The notes under the pieces: model-generated
Database searches by the model: none
What the model was told of the DNA's origin: nothing
Seen by the model: only the letters and a program-made list of their open reading frames with translations
Source: a virus
Direction: 5' to 3' (one strand)
DNA length: 26,281 bases
IMG/VR virus record: IMGVR_UViG_3300025828_000159
Span: 1-26,281 of that record
Shown here: positions 1 to 7,355 of the stretch, piece after piece
How positions within the stretch are numbered: position 1 is the stretch's first letter
Layout of the letters: each line of letters opens with the position of its first letter
Made by a program: the position numbers and the translations under genes

Positions 1-1257
1 CTCTGATCCTACACGAAAAATAGATTGTTCTTCATTCAAATCTACCTTGCGTTTCTGATACTGATTCTTTTCTCCTTTCAATTTATCAACGGATGAACTA
101 TCATGTTTAACATCATTCATCTTATCTGTCAACGTAGAAATTTCATTATTTAATTCTGTGATGAACTGATTGTTAATACGAATCTGTTGATTGCATTCAT
201 TTACCTTTTCATTTAGTTCAGAAATCTGAAGAGTAACCTCTACAATCTCATCTAGCCGTTCCTGTAACTCGGCACTCTTTTCTTTTAATCCATTAATACC
301 ATTCTCGGTCTTTTCTAGGGATTCACGTTTCTCTATAAGAACTTCATCTTTGAAGTGTTGAGAGATATCTTGTTTACATGTTGGACAATTATCATAGTGT
401 TCAAAGAATTGAATATCCTTATTGATTTTCTTTACTTTATCCCGGAGCTTTTGAGCGACATTGCGGATTTCTTCTTTTTGGATTTCAGTCTTGTTCTTGT
501 CTCTGATTCCTCGTTCCAGAGATCCAATTTCGCTCGTAAGATGTTCAAGTGTCCCAGTTTGTATAGCAATTGCTTCCTCGCATACGTGAAGTTTTTCTTT
601 TTTCTGACCGATTGTGTTTTGGACATCGGCGACGACTGATTTAAGATGATTGTTTTCAATTTCTATCTTCTCCTCTAGTAAGTCGATTTGATATTGAGTT
701 TCCCGGATATCATTCTTAGATGTCTGAATCTTTTCCTTTAATAGATTATTCATAGTAGAAAAGATTTGTAGGTCTAGAAGATCCTCAATCACCTCTCTTC
801 GTTGAGCCGCAGTCAATTGCATAAACGGCACAAACGTAGAAGAACCAAGAACAACAACTTGACTAAAAGATTTATGATTCATCTTGAGAATATTCTTTTC
901 AAGAAAATCCTGATAGTCTCTTATAGATGCTGTTTGATTGATAAGATTACCATTTTGATGAATTTCGAAAATATTTGGTTTGATACCACGACGTATCATA
1001 TACTCTTTTTTACCTACCGCCAATTCAATCTCAACAATCAATCCTTTTTGATTGACAGAGTTTAGAAGTTGTGGCTTGTTAATCTTACGAAAAGGTTTAC
1101 CATAAAGAGCAAAAGATAGCGCGTCCAGAACAGTACTCTTACCCGCTCCATTTTCACCAATAATCAATGTAGTCTTATTACGAAGGAAATCAATCTCAGT
1201 AAAAGCATTACCTGTACTGAGAATATTTTTATAACGTATTTTCTTGAACGTAATCAA
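1..1257 (-). CDS. gp46: Recombination endonuclease large subunit gp46 (SbcC/Rad50-like), partial
   Basis: ATPase subunit of the gp46/gp47 nuclease that resects DNA ends for recombination-dependent replication. The 419 codons seen are the N-terminal part; the frame runs open off the left edge. Walker A GENGAGKS is at residues 34-41. A conserved segment near residues 125-160 (VVVLGSSTFVPF, then QRREVIEDLLDL) is typical of phage gp46. Long charged coiled coils follow, with a zinc-hook CPTC at residues 291-294. No in-frame ATG exists near the N-terminus. The best start is TTG at 1257, six bases after a GGAG in the end of gp47, placing the usual FKKIRYKNILS strand at the N-terminus. It is coupled to gp47, three bases separating the gp47 stop from this TTG. 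Family call very likely; start codon inferred. Confidence 0.93.
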   Translation of the reverse strand, partial: MITFKKIRYKNILSTGNAFTEIDFLRNKTTLIIGENGAGKSTVLDALSFALYGKPFRKINKPQLLNSVNQKGLIVEIELAVGKKEYMIRRGIKPNIFEIHQNGNLINQTASIRDYQDFLEKNILKMNHKSFSQVVVLGSSTFVPFMQLTAAQRREVIEDLLDLQIFSTMNNLLKEKIQTSKNDIRETQYQIDLLEEKIEIENNHLKSVVADVQNTIGQKKEKLHVCEEAIAIQTGTLEHLTSEIGSLERGIRDKNKTEIQKEEIRNVAQKLRDKVKKINKDIQFFEHYDNCPTCKQDISQHFKDEVLIEKRESLEKTENGINGLKEKSAELQERLDEIVEVTLQISELNEKVNECNQQIRINNQFITELNNEISTLTDKMNDVKHDSSSVDKLKGEKNQYQKRKVDLNEEQSIFRVGSE

Positions 1258-1260
1258 GTA

Positions 1261-2326
1261 TTACTCCAGTGTCAATGCTTCGTTATATAGATTATGGAAT
1301 AGTGTCTTTAAACGTTTCTTATTTGACTTTGTTTCGATTTGATCGACATAGGTTTCCAACATCTCCATCGTTGACTTTGCCTCATCAATTAAATCATCTT
1401 CATTATCTATATCAAGATTCAACATGTCTTCGATAATCTGAATATTGTGAACGCCACTCTTCTCTAATTTATCGATAAACACGTCGAACATATAAGGATT
1501 AGTCTTATTCTTGACAATGACCTTCATATATGTTTCATTATAACCGGCATAATCAATCTCGTCAACTATTTTTTCAATATTCATATCTACGTCATCATAC
1601 TCGAAACGATAAAACATTGAGTATGGATTTTCAATGAATTCTAGTTCTCTTGTCTCTGTATCAAAGATATGAAATCCCTTTTGGTCATTATAATCACTCC
1701 ATGTAATCTCATATGGACAGCCGAGATAGTGAATGTTTCCATAAGAAGATTTGTGATGAAAATGACCAGATAAGACCATATCAAACTTTTGAAATTCTTC
1801 TGGATCAAATCCTGTATCGCACACAGCGCCACGATGCATCTCGAAACCATTCAATTCAAGATGACCCATCATCACTTGACACTTACTATTCTTTGTCGCA
1901 TCCCAACACTCATTCCAATTATCAGTACAAATCCAAGGCATCAAAAGAATACCACAACCTCCTAGTTGTAACTCTGTTGGTTTGTCGATGAGATTGATTA
2001 GATTGTTATCACCATATAGTTGGTCTAGTGCATTGATATCAAGACTGTTTCGATAGAAGATATCATGATTGCCAATCAAACACCAGAACTTGATATTACG
2101 TTCCATCAATGGATAGATGAAGTCTTGTTTTAGATTGTTTGCTGAGACGAAGTTGATATATTTTCTACGATCTACGATATCTCCTAGATGAATAACATGA
2201 TCAATTTTGTGTTCGTCTAGATAAGGAAAAAAGATATCATTCCAAAACTTAGAGAAATATCTAGCGAATATCTGGCTGTCATTACGAGCCCCAAAAGTGT
2301 GTATCGGTTACAAGTGCAACACGCAT
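1261..2326 (-). CDS. gp47: Recombination exonuclease subunit gp47 (SbcD/Mre11-like), frameshifted near N-terminus
   Basis: Metallophosphoesterase nuclease subunit that partners gp46. From ATG 2326 (AGGAGA upstream) the frame reads MRVALVTDTHF and then stops within three codons. Removing one base from the TTTTGGGG run at 2291-2298 restores an open frame to 1261 that continues GARNDSQIFARYFSKF and holds all expected metal motifs in order: DTH, HLGDIVDRR, IGNHD, GHLELNG, SGHFHH. The repaired protein is 354 aa, close to T4 gp47 (339 aa). The longest intact frame begins only at TTG 2109 and lacks the first two metal-binding motifs. The break lies in a double homopolymer, so an indel sequencing error is the simplest reading; a real mutation or programmed slip is possible. 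The C-terminus ends next to gp46. Confidence 0.9.
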
Positions 2327-2416
2327 TTACCGACTCTCCTTTCTAAAAGAGGTTTGAACTAATCTTACTGCTTGTTTATCAGTAATCATACCAACATTTC
2401 TCATTCTTGTCAACAC
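2327..2416 (-). CDS. Possible micro-ORF between gp55 and gp47
   Basis: An open frame continues from inside the gp55 end to a TAA at 2327, directly adjoining the gp47 ATG at 2326. The stretch outside gp55 encodes a helix-like peptide, TRMRNVGMITDKQAVRLVQ, rich in charged and hydrophobic positions. It has no clear ATG with a ribosome binding site; GTG 2416, TTG 2413 and ATG 2404 are all possible. Its last codons contain the AGGAGA that serves gp47, which suits translational coupling. It may be a true 25-30 residue protein or only a spacer. Function not recognised. Confidence 0.35.
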   Translation of the reverse strand: MLTRMRNVGMITDKQAVRLVQTSFRKESR

Positions 2417-2429
2417 ATCAATTTTTAAT

Positions 2430-2921
2430 TCACTTATTGAACCTCTTTTCTTCAAAGTCACGAATAAAAATACTAGCATTTTCTGTTGCGGCTTCACTGG
2501 ATTTAATATATTCAAAATCCTCACTACTCAAAGCATTCTGAAGATTAAACATTTCAGTTGATTTGTATTTTGTATATAATACTTTCTTTTCTTTTTCTAT
2601 TCTACGTAAAAATGCATAATAGATTATTTGAGTAAAGTATGCAAATGGATTATTAGATTTTTCTGGATTGAAGTTGTCAATATACATAATACTGTTTTCA
2701 ATACCATCGGCAATCATATCTTCTTTGAAAGGGTAATTTATAAAATTGTGTTTATTAGAAAGTTTATACGCTATTTTCATAATACAACTACCAATATAAT
2801 CATTTGGTCGTGGTTTGTCAAGATCTGATGATTCAGCTTTCTCACATGCGTTTTTATACTTTACCATTTCAGAAAAGAACTTCTTATTATCTACGTAATG
2901 TTCACCCTTTGCTTTAGGCAT
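2430..2921 (-). CDS. gp55: Late-promoter sigma factor gp55
   Basis: Divergent sigma-family protein that binds host RNA polymerase core and recognises the T4 late promoter TATAAATA. It is 163 aa against 185 in T4. The central block ADGIENSIMYIDNF followed by NPFAYFTQIIYYAFLRRI (about residues 72-110) is the conserved sigma region 2 signature of this family. The N-terminal part contains an acidic-basic helix and a NDYIGSCIMKIAYKLS segment. Its own near-perfect host-type promoter lies just upstream (2954-2982), so it can be made before late transcription begins. The many TATAAATA elements before structural genes in this window are its expected targets. Confident call. Confidence 0.93.
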   Translation of the reverse strand: MPKAKGEHYVDNKKFFSEMVKYKNACEKAESSDLDKPRPNDYIGSCIMKIAYKLSNKHNFINYPFKEDMIADGIENSIMYIDNFNPEKSNNPFAYFTQIIYYAFLRRIEKEKKVLYTKYKSTEMFNLQNALSSEDFEYIKSSEAATENASIFIRDFEEKRFNK

Positions 2922-2953
2922 TGAAAAACTCCTTACTCCTAAACATAATATTG

Positions 2954-2982
2954 ATTATACTTTGAAAATAAAATGGTGTCAA
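2954..2982 (-). promoter_or_regulatory. Consensus sigma70-type promoter for gp55
   Basis: On the minus strand the -35 box TTGACA (2977-2982) and the -10 box TATAAT (2954-2959) are separated by exactly 17 bases. Both hexamers match the bacterial consensus fully. It lies 33 bases before the gp55 ATG, and an AAGGAG sits between. This indicates transcription by unmodified host polymerase early in infection. Confidence 0.85.
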
Positions 2983-3005
2983 CTAAAATATTTTTAATTT
3001 TTCTG

Positions 3006-3034
3006 TTGACATAGTAGTTGACAGGGTATATACT
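3006..3034 (+). promoter_or_regulatory. Sigma70-like promoter on the opposite strand, divergent from the gp55 promoter
   Basis: The plus strand carries TTGACA at 3006-3011, 17 bases, then TATACT at 3029-3034. A second GTTGACA begins at 3017, giving a 7-base direct repeat 12 bases apart. No plausible plus-strand gene follows. A transcript would run antisense through the 3050-3403 gene and uvsW. It might instead be a protein-binding site, because the same 7-mer occurs inverted at 2977-2983. Promoter activity is inferred only from sequence. Confidence 0.45.
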
Positions 3035-3049
3035 TCTTATTGTCAGCCA

Positions 3050-3403
3050 TCAATGAACAGTATCAGAATCTACTTTGATATCAGTATTCGCTAACTGTAA
3101 ATCAATCTTCTCTGGTAAAGTCTTCTCTATATATTCATCATAACAGTCTTTGATATGTTGTTCTACATAAGCAATAGATAGAATATGAAGTGCTGGAAAA
3201 AAGAAATTTCTAGATTTAGATAGACCATTTAAATATAAGTTAAAGAATACATGATCTTCTGTCCATTCTGTTGAGACAGGATCACGAAGAACGATACCAG
3301 AACTACTAGAAGCAATGAAATTACCAATAATCACTTGGCCAGTAGATAACTGTATAATACGATATGAATCGTTTTTATCAAAATCGTCTTCTGTTATCAT
3401 CAT
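3050..3403 (-). CDS. Small conserved phage protein, possible Sm-like beta fold
   Basis: A 117-residue protein lying between uvsW and gp55. The first 60 residues look like a small beta barrel: a strand with LSTGQVIIGNF, a turn, GIVLRDPVSTEW, then a strand-rich FFNLYLNGLSKSRNFFFP segment. A helical stretch (ILSIAYVEQHIKDCYDEYIEK) and an acidic tail follow. Short proteins of this pattern (L-x-x-G followed by alternating strands) are common in this position in marine T4-like phages, and the fold resembles Sm/Hfq proteins. That comparison is inference from pattern only. The start is the first of two ATGs, 8 bases after GAGG, at the end of uvsW. Function unknown; RNA or polymerase binding would be a guess. 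Confidence 0.7.
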   Translation of the reverse strand: MMITEDDFDKNDSYRIIQLSTGQVIIGNFIASSSSGIVLRDPVSTEWTEDHVFFNLYLNGLSKSRNFFFPALHILSIAYVEQHIKDCYDEYIEKTLPEKIDLQLANTDIKVDSDTVH

Positions 3404-3413
3404 TCTTTATTCC

Positions 3414-4922
3414 TCATATACCAATCTTATACAGTTTATATTCAAATTTCTCTTGATTATATATCTTAACTCTTTCATATAGATGTTTTAGAGTATAGTT
3501 GACTTCCTTACCGTGTTGTAGATCATCACCTATATCAAATAGTGTACATTGATCTTTATTATCTGATACTCTTAAACCTCTACCAATAGACTGTAAATTT
3601 CTTATCTTGCTTTTAGATGGGCTAGCAAATATGATATTGTGTAGTGCTTTGATATTAATTCCTGTGGAGTAGGTACCATACGATGCGATGATAATGGCAT
3701 TCGTTTCTCGTTCAGTAATCTCTCTAATAGACTCACGGGTTTCACCATCAGTCCCACCAAATACAAAGAAAACTTTACGACCTTTCTTAACCTTACTATT
3801 TATCATGTCGTAAAGTTGTTTTCCATGTTTCTCTACATATTGAAATAGTATCAAAGTATTGCCGTCTAGTGATAATGCTAGATTATTGATAAATTCATTT
3901 CTCTTTTGATTTCTAACAATAAAGTCCATCTCATCAGCATACTTCATTTTAGATACTTGTTTTGTAATTTCTTTATCATATTTTAATACAAGTATTTTAA
4001 TACGAAGTTTTGCTAATTGATCATTCTCCATTAGATCTTTTGTTTTTACAAGAGACTTGGTTGGACCAAATAGACCTTCTAATACTAATTGATGGGTTTG
4101 AGAACCATCTAATGTTCCAGTAAATCCAAATCTGTATCTACAATGAGGAAGTTTTTCTAGAATTGATGTAAGAGATTTTGCTTTGAATAAATGTGCTTCG
4201 TCACCAATGACTACACCAAAATGTTGAAACCAAGTCTTAGGCATCTTATAGATTGATTGCCAAGTAGTGATTACCACATCATCTGTAATATTATCTTTCC
4301 AATCTTTTTTACTCGTACCTGTAATCATACGAATATTTAATTTATTACCATAGTCATCAAAGTCTTTAGCCATTTGATGGACCAAAGATATTGTTGGTAC
4401 AATGATAAGTTTTTTATGGGGATAAAATCTAGATAACATGTATATCATCAGAGACTTACCAGAACCAGTTGGTGATAGTAGTAAACACCGATTATTTCTT
4501 ACGGCGTGTACAAAACCATCAATCTGATAGTCTCTGGGAGTTATCTTTAGTTTTAGTCTTTCTACAAATTGACCACACTCAAATGCGGAGAATTCATTAG
4601 ATACATCAGAGTCTTGTGTATCAATAGAATAATTTCTATTCTTGGCGAAAGACTTTACTTCTTCTAGAAGTCCTTTGTAGATTTGTTGGGTATTCAGATT
4701 ATAGAGATATATTTTACCATTCCACATACGAGATTTGTATGCTGGCATGAAGCGATATCCAGGAACATAGAAAGAGAAGTGTTCGTGTATCTCTTGAGCA
4801 ATACCTCTTTCGCAATCAAGTCTTACAAAGACTTCATTATGTTCTTTTACAACAATATCACTGACCGAAGTTTGTGAGGCGGCGCCACTCGATACTATTT
4901 CTAATAATCCAGTTTCTTCCAT
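3414..4922 (-). CDS. uvsW: UvsW RNA-DNA and DNA helicase
   Basis: Superfamily 2 helicase that unwinds branched recombination and replication intermediates and R-loops, shifting T4-like phages from origin-dependent to recombination-dependent replication. It is 502 aa, almost the T4 length. The N-terminal domain contains HFSFYVPGYRFMPAYKSRMWNG, the substrate-binding domain seen in T4 UvsW. Motif I SPTGSGKS is at residues 150-157, motif II DEAH at 241-244, motif III FTGTLDG near 273, and motif VI QSIGRGLR near 442-449. The ATG at 4922 has a GAAGGG upstream and lies inside the uvsY end, so the genes overlap by 65 bases and UvsW carries about 20 residues before the usual family start. Very confident family call. 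Confidence 0.95.
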   Translation of the reverse strand: MEETGLLEIVSSGAASQTSVSDIVVKEHNEVFVRLDCERGIAQEIHEHFSFYVPGYRFMPAYKSRMWNGKIYLYNLNTQQIYKGLLEEVKSFAKNRNYSIDTQDSDVSNEFSAFECGQFVERLKLKITPRDYQIDGFVHAVRNNRCLLLSPTGSGKSLMIYMLSRFYPHKKLIIVPTISLVHQMAKDFDDYGNKLNIRMITGTSKKDWKDNITDDVVITTWQSIYKMPKTWFQHFGVVIGDEAHLFKAKSLTSILEKLPHCRYRFGFTGTLDGSQTHQLVLEGLFGPTKSLVKTKDLMENDQLAKLRIKILVLKYDKEITKQVSKMKYADEMDFIVRNQKRNEFINNLALSLDGNTLILFQYVEKHGKQLYDMINSKVKKGRKVFFVFGGTDGETRESIREITERETNAIIIASYGTYSTGINIKALHNIIFASPSKSKIRNLQSIGRGLRVSDNKDQCTLFDIGDDLQHGKEVNYTLKHLYERVKIYNQEKFEYKLYKIGI

Positions 4923-5298
4923 TGATACCCTTCATTATTTCTTCCAAAACATCAACAATTTCTTGTTGCATAGATATTTTTAAATTCATTTCAATCATTT
5001 CAGAATCTGAATCCACATAATCATTTATATCAGCCTTCAAAATGGTTTTTAACTGGGGTTGTCTACCAATCTCAGTTAAGTCTTCAGGATTATTTAAATC
5101 ACCTCTGAAGTATTCAGATAATGTTTTGGCAAGTTGTTTTTTCTTTAAAAATAGACTTTTGAGTTTAAGTCTTTCTTTATATAATATTGATAGATACTTA
5201 GCATGTAATACGGGAATATTTAAACTTTCTGTATCTAGTTCAACACTATCAATTGGAGCGTCTTTTCTCCAAGCTTCGGCAATATCTTCAATTTTCAA
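4858..5298 (-). CDS. uvsY: UvsY recombination mediator
   Basis: Loads the phage UvsX recombinase onto single-stranded DNA coated by gp32. It is 146 aa (T4 UvsY 137 aa). The N-terminus MKIEDIAEAWRKDAPID matches the family pattern; a basic helical part (YLSILYKERLKLKSLFLKKK) is the expected DNA-binding region, and QLKTILKADIN corresponds to the T4 EMKTVLSAD segment. The C-terminal helix (DVLEEIMKGINGRNWIIRN) matches the oligomerisation end. It heads a uvsY-uvsW unit with its own sigma70-type promoter at 5330-5358. Its last 65 bases overlap the start of uvsW. Confidence 0.9.
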   Translation of the reverse strand: MKIEDIAEAWRKDAPIDSVELDTESLNIPVLHAKYLSILYKERLKLKSLFLKKKQLAKTLSEYFRGDLNNPEDLTEIGRQPQLKTILKADINDYVDSDSEMIEMNLKISMQQEIVDVLEEIMKGINGRNWIIRNSIEWRRLTNFGQ

Positions 5299-5329
5299 GA
5301 TTTAAATCCTTCTTCACGATTAAAAATAT

Positions 5330-5358
5330 ATTATATCACACAGACTCTATTGTGTAAA
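5330..5358 (-). promoter_or_regulatory. Sigma70-type promoter with extended -10 for uvsY-uvsW
   Basis: Minus strand: TTTACA (5353-5358), 17-base spacer, TATAAT (5330-5335) preceded by TGA, making an extended TGnTATAAT -10. It lies across the last codons of the preceding tail gene, 31 bases before the uvsY ATG. This lets recombination genes be expressed independently of gp55-dependent late transcription. Confidence 0.7.
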
Positions 5359-5839
5359 GAGTATATCTAAAAGTAACAGTGGCTTCTAGATAATCAATAT
5401 CAGTAACAGTAGTTGAGAATGTAAGTTCAGATAGAGATTCGGGAAACATATTCTGAAACTTTACACGAAGATTAGGATTATATTTACTTGATAGAATTGA
5501 TAAAGTAGCATCAGATACGTTTCTCTGATTTCTGCTAAGTTGTTGAAAGTTTTTATATTGGTCAAAATTTTCTGGTGATCCTAATCCAACTAACCAATTA
5601 TATATCTCTAGATAATTTATCATATCTTCGTCTACACGAAAAGTCAAGTTAAAAGGAGAGTATGTAATTTTTTCTCCAGCAAGAGGAATATCAGTAAAAG
5701 GATTGGTTTGATTAGAAGTACCAATAGATACTGGAGGTATACTAGCTGATTGTGAAAAATATGACACTGTTGGTATTCTATCTAATACCAATCTGAAACC
5801 TGTCTGTCCTAAAAAGTTTTTGTTATCAGGAGTTGCCAT
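5336..5839 (-). CDS. gp3: Tail-tube-fold protein, probably tail completion/terminator gp3
   Basis: A 167-residue protein between the capsid gene and uvsY, the position where marine T4-like phages carry gp3, which caps the tail tube and stabilises the sheath. The sequence has the feel of the gp19/gp54/gp3 tube-like fold: an N-terminal FRLVLDRIPTVSYFSQSASIP strand-loop, PFNLTFRVDEDMINYLEIYNW as a strand then helix, and a C-terminal pair of long strands (ELTFSTTVTDID, ATVTFRYTLYTIE). Compare VTFSYDF at the end of gp19 in this window. Direct similarity to T4 gp3 is not obvious to me, so the gp3 name rests mainly on gene order. It could instead be a second tube-initiator-like protein. It is preceded by a terminator and a late promoter. 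Confidence 0.7.
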   Translation of the reverse strand: MATPDNKNFLGQTGFRLVLDRIPTVSYFSQSASIPPVSIGTSNQTNPFTDIPLAGEKITYSPFNLTFRVDEDMINYLEIYNWLVGLGSPENFDQYKNFQQLSRNQRNVSDATLSILSSKYNPNLRVKFQNMFPESLSELTFSTTVTDIDYLEATVTFRYTLYTIESV

Positions 5840-5868
5840 ACAATGTATCCTTTATAATATCAACTATT

Positions 5869-5876
5869 TATTTATA
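5869..5876 (-). promoter_or_regulatory. T4-type late promoter for gp3
   Basis: Exact TATAAATA on the minus strand, 29 bases upstream of the gp3 ATG and immediately after the gp23 terminator hairpin. It matches the gp55-dependent late -10 element. Confidence 0.8.
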
Positions 5877-5905
5877 AAAAAAGAGGGGAGCTGAAGCCCC
5901 CCTCT
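5876..5905 (-). terminator. Rho-independent terminator after the major capsid gene
   Basis: Minus-strand hairpin with 10 paired positions, AGAGGGGGGC / GCTCCCCTCT (one G-U pair), a TTCA tetraloop (stem 5882-5905), followed by seven T. It ends the highly expressed gp23 transcript 31 bases after the gp23 stop. Its T-run touches the next late promoter. Confidence 0.92.
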
Positions 5906-5936
5906 AGTTCTCGTTGGGTTAAACCCAATCTTATTA

Positions 5937-7307
5937 TTACATAAGATTTGAAACGGTAACAGTACGATAGTAGATATTCTTTTTCGCAAAAGAGATAGCA
6001 CCATCGGCAGCGGTTGTTGCAAAAGGATTAGCGACGATGCCGTAGCGAGTCTTAAATCCAATTTTTGGCTGGAAGGTATTCTCGCCAACTGCACGAACCA
6101 TCTGTAGTGGAACATATGGGCAGTAGAAGAGACCAGCATCAAATGCGCTTGAACCCTTGTAACCAATGGTGTAGTACTGATCACCAGAGGCGCTTGAGAA
6201 GTATGGGTCAACATAAACGCGGACCCGACCATGTAGCACACCAGCGAAAGTGTTACCTGTATCGTCTACGTTTAGGTTGGAACTGAGTGCTGGAGTGTAA
6301 TCAAGAACACCAGCCATCTGTAGGGCAGAAGCTACGTCTGAACCACAGATTAGAACGTTACCCTTACCACGCCGGGTTGACTTGGCGATTTGGTTAGCGT
6401 CGCGCTCGATCTGGTAGATTAGACCCTTGAAGCGTTCTACTGACCAGCGACCGTTTGCATCAACGTCTAGGTTGAAAGTACCAGAGGTTGTTACGTTATC
6501 CTGAGCACCTGCGGTAGCGGTATAGTTGATTGTACGAACTACTTCGCGGTTGATTTCAGCGAGGATTTCAGCAGATAGGATGTTGGATAGTTCTGTTTCT
6601 GCGTCTAGACCGTGAATAGCCTTTAGATCTTGGGCTAGTTCCATGGTGTACTCAGCTTTAAGGGCGCGAGATACAGCAGTTACAGAGACCTTCTCAACTG
6701 AGAAAGCCATTTGTTGGAATGCGTTCGTAGAACCATCGCCGAGAGCTTCTGCTTCAGCGGTGGTCATGCCAGTGCCGACGGTATACCCAGTACCTGATGC
6801 ACGATCGGTTGGATCGCTACCAGATTGAGCATTATTACCAGCGTCGTTAATAACACCGAGAGATGCAGTATTACCAGAAGCAGAGGCAGAAAATGTGGTT
6901 ACTGCTTCGTTATAGAGGGCTTCGTCGCCACCTTGAGTTGAGAAACGTGAACGCATCGCGAAGATTAGACCTGTTGGACCAGTCATTGGCTGGACACCGC
7001 AGATATCGTATGCGATCATATTTGGCATTGAGCGACGAACTAGTGAAATGAGGACAGGATCGAAAATATCGACTGAACCGTCACTAGCGGTAGAAGAAGA
7101 AGCGCCCATAGCATTAACTGGTGCTGCTTCGCCTAGTAGTGTTGGTGAATGATAACCGCCAGAACCAAAACCCTGCTCACGGGCAGAAATCTCTTGGTTT
7201 TCTAGTAGTTGAGCAACGACAGCACGCTTATGAGGATCCTTGATCTCACCGAGATCTGGATGTTCAAGAACTGGCTGCCACTTCTTGAGTAGTTCTTCAT
7301 TTAACAT
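5937..7307 (-). CDS. gp23: Major capsid protein precursor gp23
   Basis: HK97-fold major head protein, 456 aa. The N-terminal helix-rich propeptide (MLNEELLKKWQPVLEH, then DPHKRAVVAQLLENQE) matches the gp23 family, as do SMPNMIAYDICGVQPMTGPTGLIFAM (part) and the closing FATTAADGAISF. A maturation site fits the gp21 rule (I/L)xE: LGE60|AAPVN, so the mature protein would start at Ala61, close to the T4 position (Glu65). The gene is less AT-rich in appearance than its neighbours, with codon choice typical of highly expressed phage capsid genes. It has an AATAAATA late promoter upstream and a strong terminator downstream. No vertex gene gp24 follows, which is common in marine relatives. Confidence 0.97.
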   Translation of the reverse strand: MLNEELLKKWQPVLEHPDLGEIKDPHKRAVVAQLLENQEISAREQGFGSGGYHSPTLLGEAAPVNAMGASSSTASDGSVDIFDPVLISLVRRSMPNMIAYDICGVQPMTGPTGLIFAMRSRFSTQGGDEALYNEAVTTFSASASGNTASLGVINDAGNNAQSGSDPTDRASGTGYTVGTGMTTAEAEALGDGSTNAFQQMAFSVEKVSVTAVSRALKAEYTMELAQDLKAIHGLDAETELSNILSAEILAEINREVVRTINYTATAGAQDNVTTSGTFNLDVDANGRWSVERFKGLIYQIERDANQIAKSTRRGKGNVLICGSDVASALQMAGVLDYTPALSSNLNVDDTGNTFAGVLHGRVRVYVDPYFSSASGDQYYTIGYKGSSAFDAGLFYCPYVPLQMVRAVGENTFQPKIGFKTRYGIVANPFATTAADGAISFAKKNIYYRTVTVSNLM

Positions 7308-7339
7308 TGGTATTAACTCCTTTTTAGTACCATTATTTT

Positions 7340-7347
7340 TATTTATT
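7340..7347 (-). promoter_or_regulatory. Late promoter (AATAAATA) for gp23
   Basis: Minus strand AATAAATA, one base different from the T4 consensus in its least constrained first position, 32 bases before the gp23 ATG. An AAGGAG ribosome binding site lies between. Confidence 0.65.
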
Positions 7348-7355
7348 AGAAATCA

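Noticed and set aside
432-659. Minus-strand 75-codon frame inside gp46
   Set aside because: Out of frame with the gp46 coiled coil; the main frame is uninterrupted from the TTG to the window edge.
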